This document shows, piece by piece, positions 39,109-50,446 of a stretch of DNA of 64,000 nt. The notes below the pieces were generated by a model that searched no databases, was not told the origin of the DNA, and saw only the letters and a program-made list of their open reading frames with translations. The stretch lies in the NCBI GenBank assembly GCA_030407315.1, contig JALQPE010002144.1, forward strand, positions 1 to 64,000, in the 5' to 3' direction. A program made the position numbers and the translations under genes. Within the stretch, counting starts at the first letter, position 1. Every line of letters begins with the position of its first letter. The DNA comes from Asparagopsis taxiformis. Its lineage: Eukaryota; Rhodophyta; Florideophyceae; Bonnemaisoniales; Bonnemaisoniaceae.

Positions 39109-42100
39109 AGACGGAATGTTGAGTTGGAGCATAACGACGTGTTACGTTTCCAACCGCATTCGCGCGGCGTGCCGATTGGACTCTTGGCCGTTCGGGGCCG
39201 GTCAACAAGTTTGTGGCACTTCTGCCCAGAGAATCGGAGTGGCTGCTGGTGTAAAAATAATCCTGACAATCGTGTAAGGGCGGCCGTAACTAAAATTAGC
39301 GTCATTCAGACATCGTCATATCCTCGATTATTTCAACGAAAAATTAATGTTTCGCTATGTATATAACCCTCTTCCATTGGTGACGCTGCAATCTCGATTC
39401 ATGTTTTTCAACTCGAGGCGACAAGTGGACCAATGTACATTCGTTTGATGGACCCCCCCGTAGTTGTGTCTCATTCCGTCATACGTGTCCTTTTTGACAG
39501 TATCATTCCCGAGAATTTTGGGGAAGAAAAATAACAAGGTTTTGGAAATAAATTGAGCATTAAACGGTGTCTTGTCTTTCTCGCCGGTAAATTTAGTATG
39601 TTATCTTGTTCGATTGCGAGACATTGTTTACACTTTGCCGACTCGTAAACTGTCCACATATTGCTGCATATCTCGCCGCTGACATGAAGATCAAACGGTG
39701 TGAATCGGAACCCTTTGCATATTTTCGGGCTGTCAAATGCAAAGCAATTAGAGAATATCTCAGCAATTCGTGTATCAACCCGACACAAAGCTATAAGATA
39801 AGACTGAGTCTTGCAACAACTGCAATTTGCGGTGTTTCTCAATCATCATGTTGATAGCCAGCAAGCGCTGATACGGCATGCTCGGATGCGCTCTGTTTGA
39901 AACTGCATACCATCCATATCGCACCTTCACGGAAAAGCACAAAAAACGTATCTCTCATAACAAGAGTCATAAGTATCTCCGTCATATAAATCAATACAGG
40001 TGTATTGATAGTCCAACTTGTGTACGTGCTGGGTGCAGATATGTGACATGAGATCGATTGATTTCAAACGAGCCACATCTTTACGGACAAGTGTCGCAAA
40101 TCATGCGTTTACACACGACAGTGTCTCGACCAATGAGACGCCCCCATTTCTACAGTCCGCAAAGACGGACGCTACAATAACTTGTCACAAGCGGCATCTG
40201 TGGCCAATGAGTGACCGTATGCCCCAAAGAGGATCCAGATACAATCTGCATTAATGGCAGATTCGTATTTTCGAGCCGATGCACCGGCAGGCAGCGTGTA
40301 TGTTGTGATCGCGCGTCTCTTCCATTCCGCAATCATTCGCACCGTCGCACTTGCGAGCAACATCTTGTTCAACTGTTTGCTGATAGCGCCCCCACGCCTA
40401 GATTGATGCGGTCGTGTTGAGCCCCTTCGTGTGTCAGAGGCATTGTTGTTTACAGCAGTACGTTTAGAATGACTTTCAGAGCGTCGATTCTATGAGCAGA
40501 ATTGTCATGAATACGGCTAGATGTAATCACCCAACGAGCAGAGACGGTTTGATTCACTTCTCTGCGTGAAAGGGTGCTATTATTAAGCAGTGCTACATGG
40601 GCGAGGACTTCCATCGCCGGGCAGCCCATCAGTCAGAAAGCCGTACTCCACAACAGCAATGCAGGAATAGGAATGGTTGGTCCATGGTAAAAAGCGTGTG
40701 GTGACGATCAATTCGGAATCTAAATTTGTGGCACACTTTGAACGAGACATATCTGTACCTGTCACAGTGTGTGGTCGGTTGGTTCACAAATGCGTGCATA
40801 CAGCTGCTTTCAGGGCATGACCCGAAATAGATTTGCAGGTGAAGGTTTGACACAATGTGTGGATCTGGGTATGAATTGCAGTATTTCGACGATATGGTTG
40901 GGAAGGATGGAAGGGCGCCCATAGTAGTGGACATATGCTCGTTTGAGAATATTGACTCCCCTTGCGTACCTGGAGCCGAATCGGTTGATTTTGCACATGT
41001 GTCGAGAGGATGTTTTGGGCTCTTGCGGAAGGAATTGTCATCATGACAGCTGGAGAGTTTGGTGAAGGTTGGGGTTGTGTCGCTTTTGTATGAGGGAGGC
41101 TGTGTGGACAAGTGAGATGTATTCCGAAAAAAACTACAGTAGCAGAGTTGATTACTATTTAGCGCATATATGCGTTATGTGATCTATTATTTCACATGGA
41201 CAGCGCGTTAACAATGCTTGTAAGTAATGTGTAATGAGGGCAGAATCGCCAATCTGGGTGGAGGCTTTGTGAGCGTTTGGCAGCAACCACTCAACGAGTG
41301 CCAACACGGATTGGAATCTATGGAGCTCAGCGCACTATATGTTATGTTGTATAATACAAAATTAAGCTACAGACTCTCACCGAATGAGGCCATGCCATAC
41401 CAAGTCGAGCGCATCTGAGCCGCCGCACTGGTTGGCCACACGACGCTATTTGAATGGCCCATGTCACAATTCACGTGCGGCCGCGCACCAACGTTGATAT
41501 TCGTCAGCATCGTGTAAGCATGTCAGACGTACTTTTGTCAGGCATGGGTGCATACATACACTTGCAAAACTGACACGCTGCGCTGGACCAGCTGTGACGA
41601 CGTGGACTGTCGCTGACCGATTTGGAGAAATAACGACCGTCTTTGTAGCGCCCAGCTGTGCAACGAGCACGCCTTGTGCGCGTGTACCAGGTGACAACAT
41701 ATTCTTCGATTTCACTCAAATGAATATGCGCGAGCTACATGTGGAACCGAATTTGCGAACGATGTATGTTTCTCGTTTTCGCATCAAGTGCTCGTGAGCG
41801 TCCCCACGTCCGTTGCTGTAAACGTTTTGCACCAATGCTACGTTGGGATACTGTCACGTGCATAGAACGCGTGCCGTTAACTACCTCGCATGGCACTGAC
41901 CAGTCATCATTGCGACACAAGGTTGGTTTATGAATGTTGTCAATGTGCTCATTTGCGCAAAACATACATGCTTCAGCTCTTAGCTTGTGATCGTCTCAAG
42001 TGGTATGTGTCGGTGTACTGCCTTGCAAGCATATTTCTCATCATCAGTTAAGATTTCAACGGTGTCGCCTCCTATTCCTTCCCCTTGTACCTGAACATGC

Positions 42101-42548
42101 TAGTCAGCAATGTCCCAGCAGCACTTGCTTTGTCATCCTTGGACTCAAAGCGGTGACGTTTTATCGCAGGCCACGTGCAGCTTTTTGAATAATCCGACTA
42201 GGCCGCAAAATGAATCTTAGTCGTAGTAAGGAGAAAAAAAACTGGTGTGGAACTAATTGTTTGTATGCGTGAAAGATTCGCACGACAACAGTCTGGCAAT
42301 GCGCAAGTGTACTTTGGTAGTGGTGTATACGACGGAACAATAAGACAACGAACGAGGTTTACATATGTCTAAAAGTTTGGCTGGTTGTGGCGGCGACAAT
42401 ATTGGGGGTAAATACACGATGAGAAGGTCGCCTCAAGCATTGAGGAGTTACTACGCGGGGCCGAAATGGGCTGAACTGAACTGGACAATACGGGACAGGA
42501 CGGAACGAAGAGCAAATGCATCAACTACAAGACATTACGTTTGCTGAA
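39109..42548. other. intergenic, nothing recognised
   Basis: 3.4 kb between the piggyBac-like element and the Rho GTPase gene. Short frames only; the longest (40629-41111, minus, 160 codons) shows no domain. No repeat or RNA gene recognised. Confidence 0.45.
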
Positions 42549-43199
42549 TCAAGCAATGTTACAACAAGGAGTTTGGGGCGAGGTGCGTGCAGCGCCCCTC
42601 CTTGGCTTCGGTAGTGGATCCCAGGCACTGAGCAGAGCTTCGTCAAAAACATCCTTGAGTCCCTCCTGGGTAAGAGCGGAGCATTCGAAGAAGGAATCGG
42701 CGCCGATGTTACGGGCGACTTTTTCACCTTCAGCGGTGGACACGGGCTTCTGGCCGCGCTGAGACAGACGGGCAAGCTCGACTGGATCGGCGCGCAGATC
42801 CATCTTGCAGCCGCAGAGAATCATATGCGAGCCGGGCGAGACTCGTTTAATCTCGGGCGCCCAGCGACGCTCGATGTTCTCCAGCGACGGGTGGTGCACG
42901 ATCGAATAACAGAGAATAAAGACATCGGTTTCATGATAGCTTAGGGCACGAAGTCGTTCATAGTCCTCCTGTCCGGCTGTGTCAAGCAACTCGAGTGTGC
43001 GTGGTCGGCCGTCGACATGCACGGTGGCGGTGAAGGTGTCGAATACTGTCGGGACATAGTCGGTCGGGAATTTATTCTCGGCATACGAATAGACCATACA
43101 GGTTTTGCCTACGGATCCATCGCCGACCAGGACGGTCTTGACGCGCACGAGGTTGTCTTCTGCAGCTGCCATGGGTGCTCCGTGAGCTCCGCGGGCCAT
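42549..43199 (-). CDS. Rho/Rac/Cdc42-family small GTPase
   Basis: 216 aa from ATG 43199 (MARGAHGAP); the open frame extends upstream but is low-complexity leader. P-loop GDGSVGKT at 26-33, switch I YVPTVFD with T51, switch II DTAGQE at 73-78, guanine-specificity CKMDLR from 121 (usually TKxD) and ECSAL near 160. The C-terminus CNIA is a CaaX-type box, so membrane anchoring by prenylation is expected. Rho proteins switch actin, polarity and trafficking pathways. A divergent RhoGAP-like gene starts 472 bp away, an arrangement that suggests shared regulation. Confidence 0.95.
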   Translation of the reverse strand: MARGAHGAPMAAAEDNLVRVKTVLVGDGSVGKTCMVYSYAENKFPTDYVPTVFDTFTATVHVDGRPRTLELLDTAGQEDYERLRALSYHETDVFILCYSIVHHPSLENIERRWAPEIKRVSPGSHMILCGCKMDLRADPVELARLSQRGQKPVSTAEGEKVARNIGADSFFECSALTQEGLKDVFDEALLSAWDPLPKPRRGAARTSPQTPCCNIA

Positions 43200-43671
43200 G
43201 CACTTGCGATGAGGGGCGTGGTTGGGGTCGGCGGGGTGGTTGGGCTTGGTGACGGGATGGAGCGGTAGTGGATGGGATGGGATGCGATGTGGATCGGGAT
43301 GGGTCGGTCGGCCGGTGAAGTGGGTTGTAATGGAGCAGCGATAAGTGTCGAAGGAATGAGAAATCGGGCAGTAAAGTAGGAAAACGGTAACGTGACGTAT
43401 TTGAACCGGATCGGGTAACATAAATGTGATTGGACGTTGTGTTTGGCGGGACGCTGCTTGAAATTTTGAAATCAACAAATAGTTCCCGCTCTTCCTTTCG
43501 ACACCTCATATCGACCAATTCCATTGTATCGCCAATCCGTCCGTTCATTCACATCATTGCTTCACTCTACGCCGACTCGCGCGCCATCATTCACCACCCA
43601 TCCAGTCGTTTGCTACAAATCCCCGCCGCCACCCGCCAACACACGCCCGTCCGCCATCCCACGTATCCACC
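43200..43671. promoter_or_regulatory. bidirectional promoter region, Rho GTPase / RhoGAP-like gene
   Basis: 472 bp between two divergent start codons. The RhoGAP-like ATG has a CCACCATGG context. No obvious TATA box placed for either gene. Confidence 0.5.
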
Positions 43672-44652
43672 ATGGCCGCAACAAGCATCCGCCATCGTCC
43701 CGAGTCGACGCCGATGGGCGAGCCGTCCATCATCCGCAAAGAGGACATGATGGCGGGCATGATGGGCGGCGGCAGCGGCACGGCAGGCATATCCGACAAT
43801 GGCACGTCCCTCATCGCACGCGCGGAGGCGCTGAATCACTTTATGAAAATGCAACCAGCCGCCAATCAGGCGCGCGCCGCCACAGCCGGTATCACGACTT
43901 CACCGTCCCCAACCTGGACCCGCCAAACACCCGAGCCTACCACGTGCTTCTGCTTCGGCTCCAGCGCGCCGACGCCCCCGCCCGCCGCCGAGCGCCCCGC
44001 CCGCCGCGAGTACTACCCGGACAATCTGTCCGTGCAGCCCGCGCGCCACCCGTGGTCGCCGAGCATGGAGTGGCAGATTCTCGCCTGTGTGGACTTTCTC
44101 GAGCGCTGCGGCCTCGACGAGCGTAATTTGTTCGCCGTCAGCGCCGTGGAGGACCTCGTGCGCGAAATGTCCGTCGCGTTGGGTGTCAAATTGCCCGCCA
44201 ATACAGACCCGCACGTCGCTGCCGGTTCGATCAAAATGCAGATTCGACACGCCAATGAGCCGCTCGTGTCGAAGGACTGCTTGCGCGCGTACATTGAGAA
44301 GCAGTCGACAGAGGAGAAGAATACGCCGACGGCGACGTATGCGGCGTCGCATCTCGCGTCTGCTATTGATTCGACAGAGCAGGCGGCTGGCGCGAGAAGA
44401 GCGTACATTCTGGCTAGATTTATGAGACTGTTGGGGAGAGTTTCTGCTAATGTGGAAGTTTCAAAGATGAACGCGCATTGTTTGGCGAAATGTGTGGCAC
44501 CAAGTATGCTGCATTGGGACCCGAACGCCAGTTTTGCTCTGTTGATGCTCGGAAAGATTACGGCATTTGTGATGGCGATGATTGAGGACGCCAGAGTGTT
44601 TGACGAGATGCTGTGTCAGAGAATTGACGATTTAGAACACAAGTGTCAATGA
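43672..44652 (+). CDS. RhoGAP-like protein lacking the canonical arginine finger
   Basis: 326 aa. The N-terminal about 120 residues are low-complexity (Met/Gly-, then Pro/Ala-rich, with CFCFGSS). Residues about 130-320 resemble a RhoGAP domain: ACVDFLERCGLDERNLFAVSA aligns with the usual 'LxxxGlxxeGIFRvSG', and MNAHCLAKCVAPSML with 'MnaxNLAxxfaPnLl'. At the arginine-finger position the protein has LFAVSA, with no Arg. It may bind rather than stimulate Rho, or use another residue. Its neighbour is a Rho-family GTPase transcribed from the same intergenic region. Confidence 0.8.
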   Translation: MAATSIRHRPESTPMGEPSIIRKEDMMAGMMGGGSGTAGISDNGTSLIARAEALNHFMKMQPAANQARAATAGITTSPSPTWTRQTPEPTTCFCFGSSAPTPPPAAERPARREYYPDNLSVQPARHPWSPSMEWQILACVDFLERCGLDERNLFAVSAVEDLVREMSVALGVKLPANTDPHVAAGSIKMQIRHANEPLVSKDCLRAYIEKQSTEEKNTPTATYAASHLASAIDSTEQAAGARRAYILARFMRLLGRVSANVEVSKMNAHCLAKCVAPSMLHWDPNASFALLMLGKITAFVMAMIEDARVFDEMLCQRIDDLEHKCQ

Positions 44653-45332
44653 GTGTACGGGTTGTGCGATTTAGTTTGGTGATTGTGGTCGCGTCCTATT
44701 GTGTTTGCTGTTGTGTGCATCTATTGTCGTCGATTAATGGCACTGTTGATGTATATCCTTCGTGTATAAAAGTGCTGATTTCTACATTTGTGGATTGTGT
44801 GTGATAGCTTTATCTGCACTTGCTCGCCAGTTGGGGTTGCAAGTTGTCGAGTTAGAAGAATGAATAAACTTGTTCGTAGAGCCCTCGTGGCAGTTTTTAG
44901 TAACCACATGTGTGTTTGGATGCAGCGCGATGATGACGCATCGCGACACGACGTCGGCAACAGTCAGTTGAATTGAGCGGATCATGCGTCGTCATATCAG
45001 TCAGATTTGCAACTGGCCAATCACGAGGCGCCGATTTTGATCATTCGAAAAATTTGAAATCAACGCGCACGATGTCGTCTCAAGTATCAAATGCTTCATT
45101 CACCAACCATCTATCTACCTACCTACAACTAGAACAAAGCCCCGCAACTATCACTGCACTGCTCATCGGCAGCGCGTGCAATCACATCAAACCGGTGTAA
45201 AATGGCAACCAACCCATGTCGTGATTCTATGTCCAAAGATAAATAATATCACGCATCCAGTTTGGCAGGCCACATAACATGCAGCCACTCATTACCAAAC
45301 AAACATGGTGCCGTGCATCATGCTTGTAGATG
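44653..45332. other. convergent 3' region
   Basis: 680 bp between the RhoGAP-like and OSCA stop codons, AT-rich, with a TATAAAAG motif at about 44764. No gene seen. Confidence 0.45.
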
Positions 45333-47759
45333 TTAAACGTCCGTTTCCGACTTGGACGTCGGTGACGTGCCAGAGTCATCCGGACTTGTCGCGTCCCTCC
45401 AGTCGTCGGTCGACATCGAGTTGGACGCTTGCTCTTTCTGTTGCAACTCGGCAATATCGATGGAGAGCGCCAAATTCTTCCCCTCATCTGACACTTCTTC
45501 AACATATTTGACAGTACCGTCATTCCCACCAACGCCGTTCAAGTTTTCAACAGGATCTGGAATCGGTTCAAAGCCCGGATGTTTGTACGTGTCGGCCAAT
45601 TCGTTGTCGATTGAATCGACGCCGCCTTCATCTTCAATCAGACTTTGCGTCTGCAGCGACGATCCATGTTTGATGATGGTGTTGAAGCTCTTCTGAAGCA
45701 GCAACACAAACACAACGGACAGAACGGTCGGAATGATGATCAGAATCGATTGAGCAGGTTCTTTGTTGAGACCGAAAATACCAATCATGGTGAGCAGATG
45801 GATGAACATTCCGACCCAGACTGCATACAGCGCTCCACTGTACATGCGGCCGCCATCGCTGTACGAGTTGTACATCGAGTAGCAGAGATTGTATTTCCAC
45901 ACATAGTAGTTGATGACAAAGTAGGCGAGACAGCACGGAATGATGAGCGGTGTGATAGTGCTGTAAATAAGACCGAGCAGCACGACGAGTTGGTTGACGG
46001 CATAGACTTCGTTGAAGCTGAATTCTGTGTCGCCGGTGTCGATTTCCTTCTTCTCGCGCGGGGTCCTCGCAAAGAACTTCATCGAAATGGCGCGCGAGAG
46101 CACGCGATTGAGCTGCATGAGCTCGTACGGCGTTTCCGACAATGCTTTGATGAGGATAAAGTTCATCAGGAAGGAACCCTGCTGCGGAATGGAACCAGCG
46201 AGAAGATCGATAGCTATTGTAGGTGTCTGTATGATATCTGCGAGACGGTTGAGAAGGGTACCGGAGAAGACGACAAACAGAAAGTTGGAAAAGACGATAA
46301 AATTGAAGTACCAGTCACGGACGAGGAGATCGATTTTAGCGATGGAGGAGTGGCGCGAAATCGAAATGAGAAACCTGAGAATAGTGGGAACGAAATCCAG
46401 AAAGGCTGAGAGAATGTAGGCGGGAAGGATGGATTCGATGAAGCCAACGATTAGCGTTGGCCATGATTTAATGTCCTCCGCAAAGGCAAACGGGGTGTTT
46501 CCATTGATTTCAATTTCGGCAATGGCGGAGAGATTGGCCAGACCCATGATAAAGGTAACGGGAATGATCCAAAAGAGGGTGAGTGCAATGGAGATGGACA
46601 CGGAGATAAACTTGCGAATAGTGACTTGAATGCCCGGTATACTCAAGGCGGGCCAATTGATCGCATTGGGTTCGGGTGCTCTCGACACACGCCATTCGCT
46701 TTCATCTGTGGCAAAGTTGACTTGTGACGCAACATCTGCAACGCGTCTACTATGAAACACAACAAAAGCTGCACGGGTCGGGGGTGCATAACGAGGACCG
46801 TCATCATTCTGACAAATATCCACTTTGTGCTTGTAATACTTTTCCTTCTCCGCCCAATACTCTATCGAGTCGACTTGTTTTGAGCAACATTTGAACATGC
46901 GACAGGGGCCTATACGATGCATGGGTCTCTCGCCCTTGAGCTTTTGGTCATACTCGTAATCCCACTCGGCGCGTTCACGGGAGGTAACGGCGTTCCAAAA
47001 CTTTTCGGTTTTCTTGACGAGTTTTGCGGCGTTGCGCACGAGGAAGACCTTGGAAACGGCGCCGGGAAAGAGCCGATCCCAGTAGCGATAAATGGCGTCC
47101 TCATTGCAGCTGTGGGTCGGGATGTCCTGCACGAGGACGGCGTAATTGGAGGGGTTGGTGACGGATCTGTAGCGCAAGCGGACCTTACTAAAGGTTCGAA
47201 ACTCGGAGTAGATGTGGGTACAGATGAGGACGCAAATAGCAATGTCGACAAAGAGGGTGAGCCAGAAGCGCCACTTGTCGGAGAGCGGGACGTTGGAGAG
47301 GGCGAAGCGCTGCACGCCCGAGGTATGCAGCGGGTTTTCGTCTGGAAGCGACTTGTTGGAGGCGGTGAAATAGACGGGGGTGAGAAGGAGAGTGACAGTG
47401 ACGGTGAGCACGAAGAAGAGAAAGGTCATCGAGCGGAGGTAGCGAAGAAACAGGGCGGTATCAAGACCATGGGTATCGGCGATGGTGTCGAGTTCGAGAT
47501 GAAGGACGGGACGGACCCAACCGAAGAGACGATTGGAGGGCGGCGGGGGACTGTAGACCCGGTTGCCATAATAATCAAGCTCGGATTTCTGGTGATGAAG
47601 TACGCGTCTAGCCTCGAATATGGACGGGACGCGACGACGGAGATAGTCGAACACGAAGAGGGAAATGACCACGGTCGGAACACCTATGGCGAGATTGATG
47701 AGAATACCGGTGGTTTGAGCGTCGGCGTCGGTTCGCTCCTCCTCGAAGACTTCGCTCAT
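45333..47759 (-). CDS. OSCA/CSC1/TMEM63-family mechanosensitive cation channel
   Basis: 808 aa from ATG 47759 (MSEVFEEERTDA). First membrane segment about 20-38 (GILINLAIGVPTVVISLFVF). A pair of further segments precedes the cytosolic RRM-like loop (VLVQDIPTHSCNEDAIYRYW, then AAFVVFHSRRVADVASQ). The conserved seven-helix pore domain then begins at PNAINWPALSIPG and includes ALTLFWIIPVTFIMGLANL, ILPAYILSAFLDFVPTILRF, VFSNFLFVVFSGTLLN and PLIIPCCLAYFVINYYVWKY. The acidic C-terminal tail (about 710-808) is probably cytosolic. Family members form calcium-permeable channels opened by osmotic or membrane tension. Divergent from the GT90 gene. Confidence 0.94.
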   Translation of the reverse strand: MSEVFEEERTDADAQTTGILINLAIGVPTVVISLFVFDYLRRRVPSIFEARRVLHHQKSELDYYGNRVYSPPPPSNRLFGWVRPVLHLELDTIADTHGLDTALFLRYLRSMTFLFFVLTVTVTLLLTPVYFTASNKSLPDENPLHTSGVQRFALSNVPLSDKWRFWLTLFVDIAICVLICTHIYSEFRTFSKVRLRYRSVTNPSNYAVLVQDIPTHSCNEDAIYRYWDRLFPGAVSKVFLVRNAAKLVKKTEKFWNAVTSRERAEWDYEYDQKLKGERPMHRIGPCRMFKCCSKQVDSIEYWAEKEKYYKHKVDICQNDDGPRYAPPTRAAFVVFHSRRVADVASQVNFATDESEWRVSRAPEPNAINWPALSIPGIQVTIRKFISVSISIALTLFWIIPVTFIMGLANLSAIAEIEINGNTPFAFAEDIKSWPTLIVGFIESILPAYILSAFLDFVPTILRFLISISRHSSIAKIDLLVRDWYFNFIVFSNFLFVVFSGTLLNRLADIIQTPTIAIDLLAGSIPQQGSFLMNFILIKALSETPYELMQLNRVLSRAISMKFFARTPREKKEIDTGDTEFSFNEVYAVNQLVVLLGLIYSTITPLIIPCCLAYFVINYYVWKYNLCYSMYNSYSDGGRMYSGALYAVWVGMFIHLLTMIGIFGLNKEPAQSILIIIPTVLSVVFVLLLQKSFNTIIKHGSSLQTQSLIEDEGGVDSIDNELADTYKHPGFEPIPDPVENLNGVGGNDGTVKYVEEVSDEGKNLALSIDIAELQQKEQASNSMSTDDWRDATSPDDSGTSPTSKSETDV

Positions 47760-48372
47760 GACGACGGGCGGACGACAAACGCATGGCTCGGACGTTTGGA
47801 TACGACGCGACGGAGATGTTATGTGTCGAGCTACAAGGGCGACGTATGATTGGCGGCGGCATGAATGTGTACTGGGCAGCGTAGCGCGTCTACGCATTGC
47901 GCTCCGACACTTGCGTGTTTGATAGCGTCGCGTCGTACAGTGCATTGAGGTCGCGCTGATTACAAGACGCTGATTGGTCGCCTCGCCATCCAGTAATAGT
48001 CGTCACACAATAGGATACTGTAAACCAGCGCGTCGCGCAGCATCGCAGCTCGCACGTGCTGTCATGCGCTGCGCTTGTAGCGTGTACCAGTTTTTCAATG
48101 TTACCACATTGGGCGTCATTTTCAATTTGCATCCAACTTTGTCAACTTTTTTCACCCTCCACTCGCGCCGACACGTCACGTCACCACCACACGCGTCATG
48201 CCGTGTGACAACGCAACCGCCAACCAAAAACGCCCTCCAACCCAACGCTTCTCCCATCCATCATCAAATAATCAACACCGCGCGCAACCGCAACCGCTCT
48301 GTCAGTCGCGTCCAACCAACTCGCCATGTAGTCTGCAACCAACGCGCGCACAACCGTCCATCCACCCGCACG
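47760..48372. promoter_or_regulatory. divergent upstream region, OSCA / GT90
   Basis: 613 bp between start codons. The GT90 frame is open upstream to 47974 but that stretch is Arg/Ser/Asn-biased and lacks a convincing start. Confidence 0.45.
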
Positions 48373-49977
48373 ATGTTCTGGCCGCGCCCCGCCGAGCAAC
48401 CAGTCGCCGACGCGCGCGTCGCGTCCAACCGACCTCGTCGTCGTCATCGCGAGCGCACGCCGTGGTATGCAATGTCCTTTTTCGCGTCGCCATCCGTCCC
48501 GACCGCGCGTCTTCGAAAGCGTCGGCGAGCGCGTCCGACGCGTGTGGATCTGTCCCGTCATCTCGCATTGCCATTATTCGTCGTGTTATTACTGGTGTAT
48601 CTCGTCGATTTTTTTCAGCTCCTCTATCGACACGACGTCGTCTCGCTACCCGCGACGCATACTCTTGTGTGGACCAATCTGTCGTCCTCGAATCGCACCC
48701 TCCCGTCCCCCATCAATGCCTCCCTCGCATTCCAGCCCTCCCCGCTCCATACCCCCACCCCCGTCCCTTCCGTGTCGCATGCGCATGTCTTGCCGTCTGT
48801 GCCGATGAATAACAATATGCACCAGTTGCAGGTGCCCGAGAATGTGGGTCGTTTGGATCTAGTGCAGGTGAAGGCCTATTATCGCAAGTTGGCGCAGGCA
48901 TATTTGCAGACGTTTTCGCACGGCATTTATCGTCAGATGTACTTTGATATTCTGCGTCGACGCACGTACGCCCTGACGCCACCAGGCGCTAATAAGGGTA
49001 TTCAAACCATTCTCTTTCAGATTATTGACAACAAGGTGTACATGATGGATCCGTATGAAGTGCCGCGCAATTCCAAGCCCTTTTATCGCGCGCGTATCAA
49101 CCAGATCATCTGGCTGCTGTCCAAGCTCGTCGCCGCTGGCCGTCTGAGAAACACAGAGTTTCTGGTCGCCATTCACGATTGCGTGCAGACCGTCAATAAG
49201 AACCATACGTATCGTGGCGCGCACTTCCAGGAATCCAATCCGACCTTTACCATTGTTTCGTGCAACTTTTCCGACAACATCCCGTTCCCGATGTGGGAGG
49301 GCACCAAGCGCCGCGGCGGCGGCCTCGTCGATTGGGACGATACCATTGCACAGTATCGCCAGGACAATGTGCCGTGGAAGATGAAACAGGATCGTGCCGT
49401 GTTTCGCGGCGGTAATCGTCCCAGCATGTTCTTTCGCAACAAAAGCGACGCAGATTTGCACTGCCATGACGTCGGCAGGACCCGCCTCCAGTATCTGTCC
49501 AAGCAGGTCCCCGACGTGCTCGACGTGTCCATTGGCGGTACCTGCGGCGGCGTGCGCTCCAGGTTGAAACGTCTCGAGCCCAGCGAGCATCATCGGTACA
49601 AGTATATCTTGTATGCCGAGGGAAATTGTATGTGGGCCGATCGTACCAGGCAGCAGATGTTTGGGCCATCGACGATTATCAAGCAGCAGACGCCGTGCGG
49701 TCAGTTTTTTGAGCCGCTTATGAAGCCGTTTGTGCACTACATTCCGACCGATTTCTTCTTCGCCGACACCATTGATCGCGTCAAATGGGCGCGCCAGAAC
49801 GACGATAGAGCGCAGCAGATTGTTAAGAACGCCAATGAGTTTGGCAACAACTTTCTCACCCTGGCCGGCATTGAAGCATATGTCGAGGTTTTATTGGACG
49901 AGTATACTACCCTGTTGGTGGAGCCCGACATCAAGCTGGAGACGGGTGCTATAGAGGTTACAAATAAGCGAGTGTAG
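48373..49977 (+). CDS. GT90 (CAP10/POGLUT-like) glycosyltransferase, type II membrane protein
   Basis: 534 aa from ATG 48373. Short Arg-rich cytosolic N-terminus, a single signal anchor at about 64-85 (ALPLFVVLLLVYLVDFFQLL), then a Ser/Thr/Pro stem with NxS/T sites. The CAP10-like catalytic domain (about 175-520) shows VPWKMKQDRAVFRGG, HHRYKYILYAEGN, GPSTIIKQQTP, FVHYIPTD and NDDRAQQIVKNANEF. GT90 enzymes transfer glucose or xylose in the secretory pathway, to EGF repeats in animals and to polysaccharide in fungi. In this organism a cell-surface polysaccharide role is possible. An ATG at 48472 is an alternative start. Confidence 0.93.
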   Translation: MFWPRPAEQPVADARVASNRPRRRHRERTPWYAMSFFASPSVPTARLRKRRRARPTRVDLSRHLALPLFVVLLLVYLVDFFQLLYRHDVVSLPATHTLVWTNLSSSNRTLPSPINASLAFQPSPLHTPTPVPSVSHAHVLPSVPMNNNMHQLQVPENVGRLDLVQVKAYYRKLAQAYLQTFSHGIYRQMYFDILRRRTYALTPPGANKGIQTILFQIIDNKVYMMDPYEVPRNSKPFYRARINQIIWLLSKLVAAGRLRNTEFLVAIHDCVQTVNKNHTYRGAHFQESNPTFTIVSCNFSDNIPFPMWEGTKRRGGGLVDWDDTIAQYRQDNVPWKMKQDRAVFRGGNRPSMFFRNKSDADLHCHDVGRTRLQYLSKQVPDVLDVSIGGTCGGVRSRLKRLEPSEHHRYKYILYAEGNCMWADRTRQQMFGPSTIIKQQTPCGQFFEPLMKPFVHYIPTDFFFADTIDRVKWARQNDDRAQQIVKNANEFGNNFLTLAGIEAYVEVLLDEYTTLLVEPDIKLETGAIEVTNKRV

Positions 49978-50115
49978 ATGTGTGTGTGTGTGTGGTGTAA
50001 AAGTAGATGTTGACATACTCGATGTGAAACGTTTGCATATGTAAAACGTGGCGACGATTTTCAACCGACTACAATTTCCCATCAGCACCCACAACACGGC
50101 AAGTCTGGCACGAAA

Positions 50116-50427
50116 ATGTCTCAACCACAGCCACAAGTCATCCACGAGCCCAATCTGCACCGCTTCTCACTAACACTTGCCGACGATCCAGAGCCGGCAA
50201 TTCTCCAATACGAGCCACTAACAAGCGCGTCCCAAACCATCTACGATCTCACGCACACATACGTCCCGCCCAGCATGCGCGGTAAAGGCGTGGCAGCGCA
50301 GCTAGTCAAATACGCGTGTTCATTCGCGCGAAGCAACGACATAAAAATCATTCCGACCTGCACCTACATCCCGGTGTACCTCAAACGACACCCGTCCGAC
50401 CTAGACGTTGTGAAACAATCCGACTGA
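50116..50427 (+). CDS. NATD1-like GNAT-fold protein (acetyltransferase)
   Basis: 103 aa, the normal length for this compact family. HRFSLTL, LQYEPLTSASQTIYDLTHTYVPPSMRGKG and YIPVYLKRHPSDLD follow the order of the Gcn5-related NATD1/YjdJ group. RGKGVAAQLV is the acetyl-CoA pyrophosphate loop. CTYIPVYLKRHP is the conserved C-terminal signature. The substrate is unknown. Its stop lies only 19 bp from the stop of the convergent phosphopantetheinyl transferase gene. Confidence 0.92.
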   Translation: MSQPQPQVIHEPNLHRFSLTLADDPEPAILQYEPLTSASQTIYDLTHTYVPPSMRGKGVAAQLVKYACSFARSNDIKIIPTCTYIPVYLKRHPSDLDVVKQSD

Positions 50428-50446
50428 ATAAACAAAACAACAACAA

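Noticed and set aside
40629..41111. 160-codon minus-strand ORF
   Set aside because: No recognisable motif, AT-rich surroundings and overlapping alternative frames; treated as chance.
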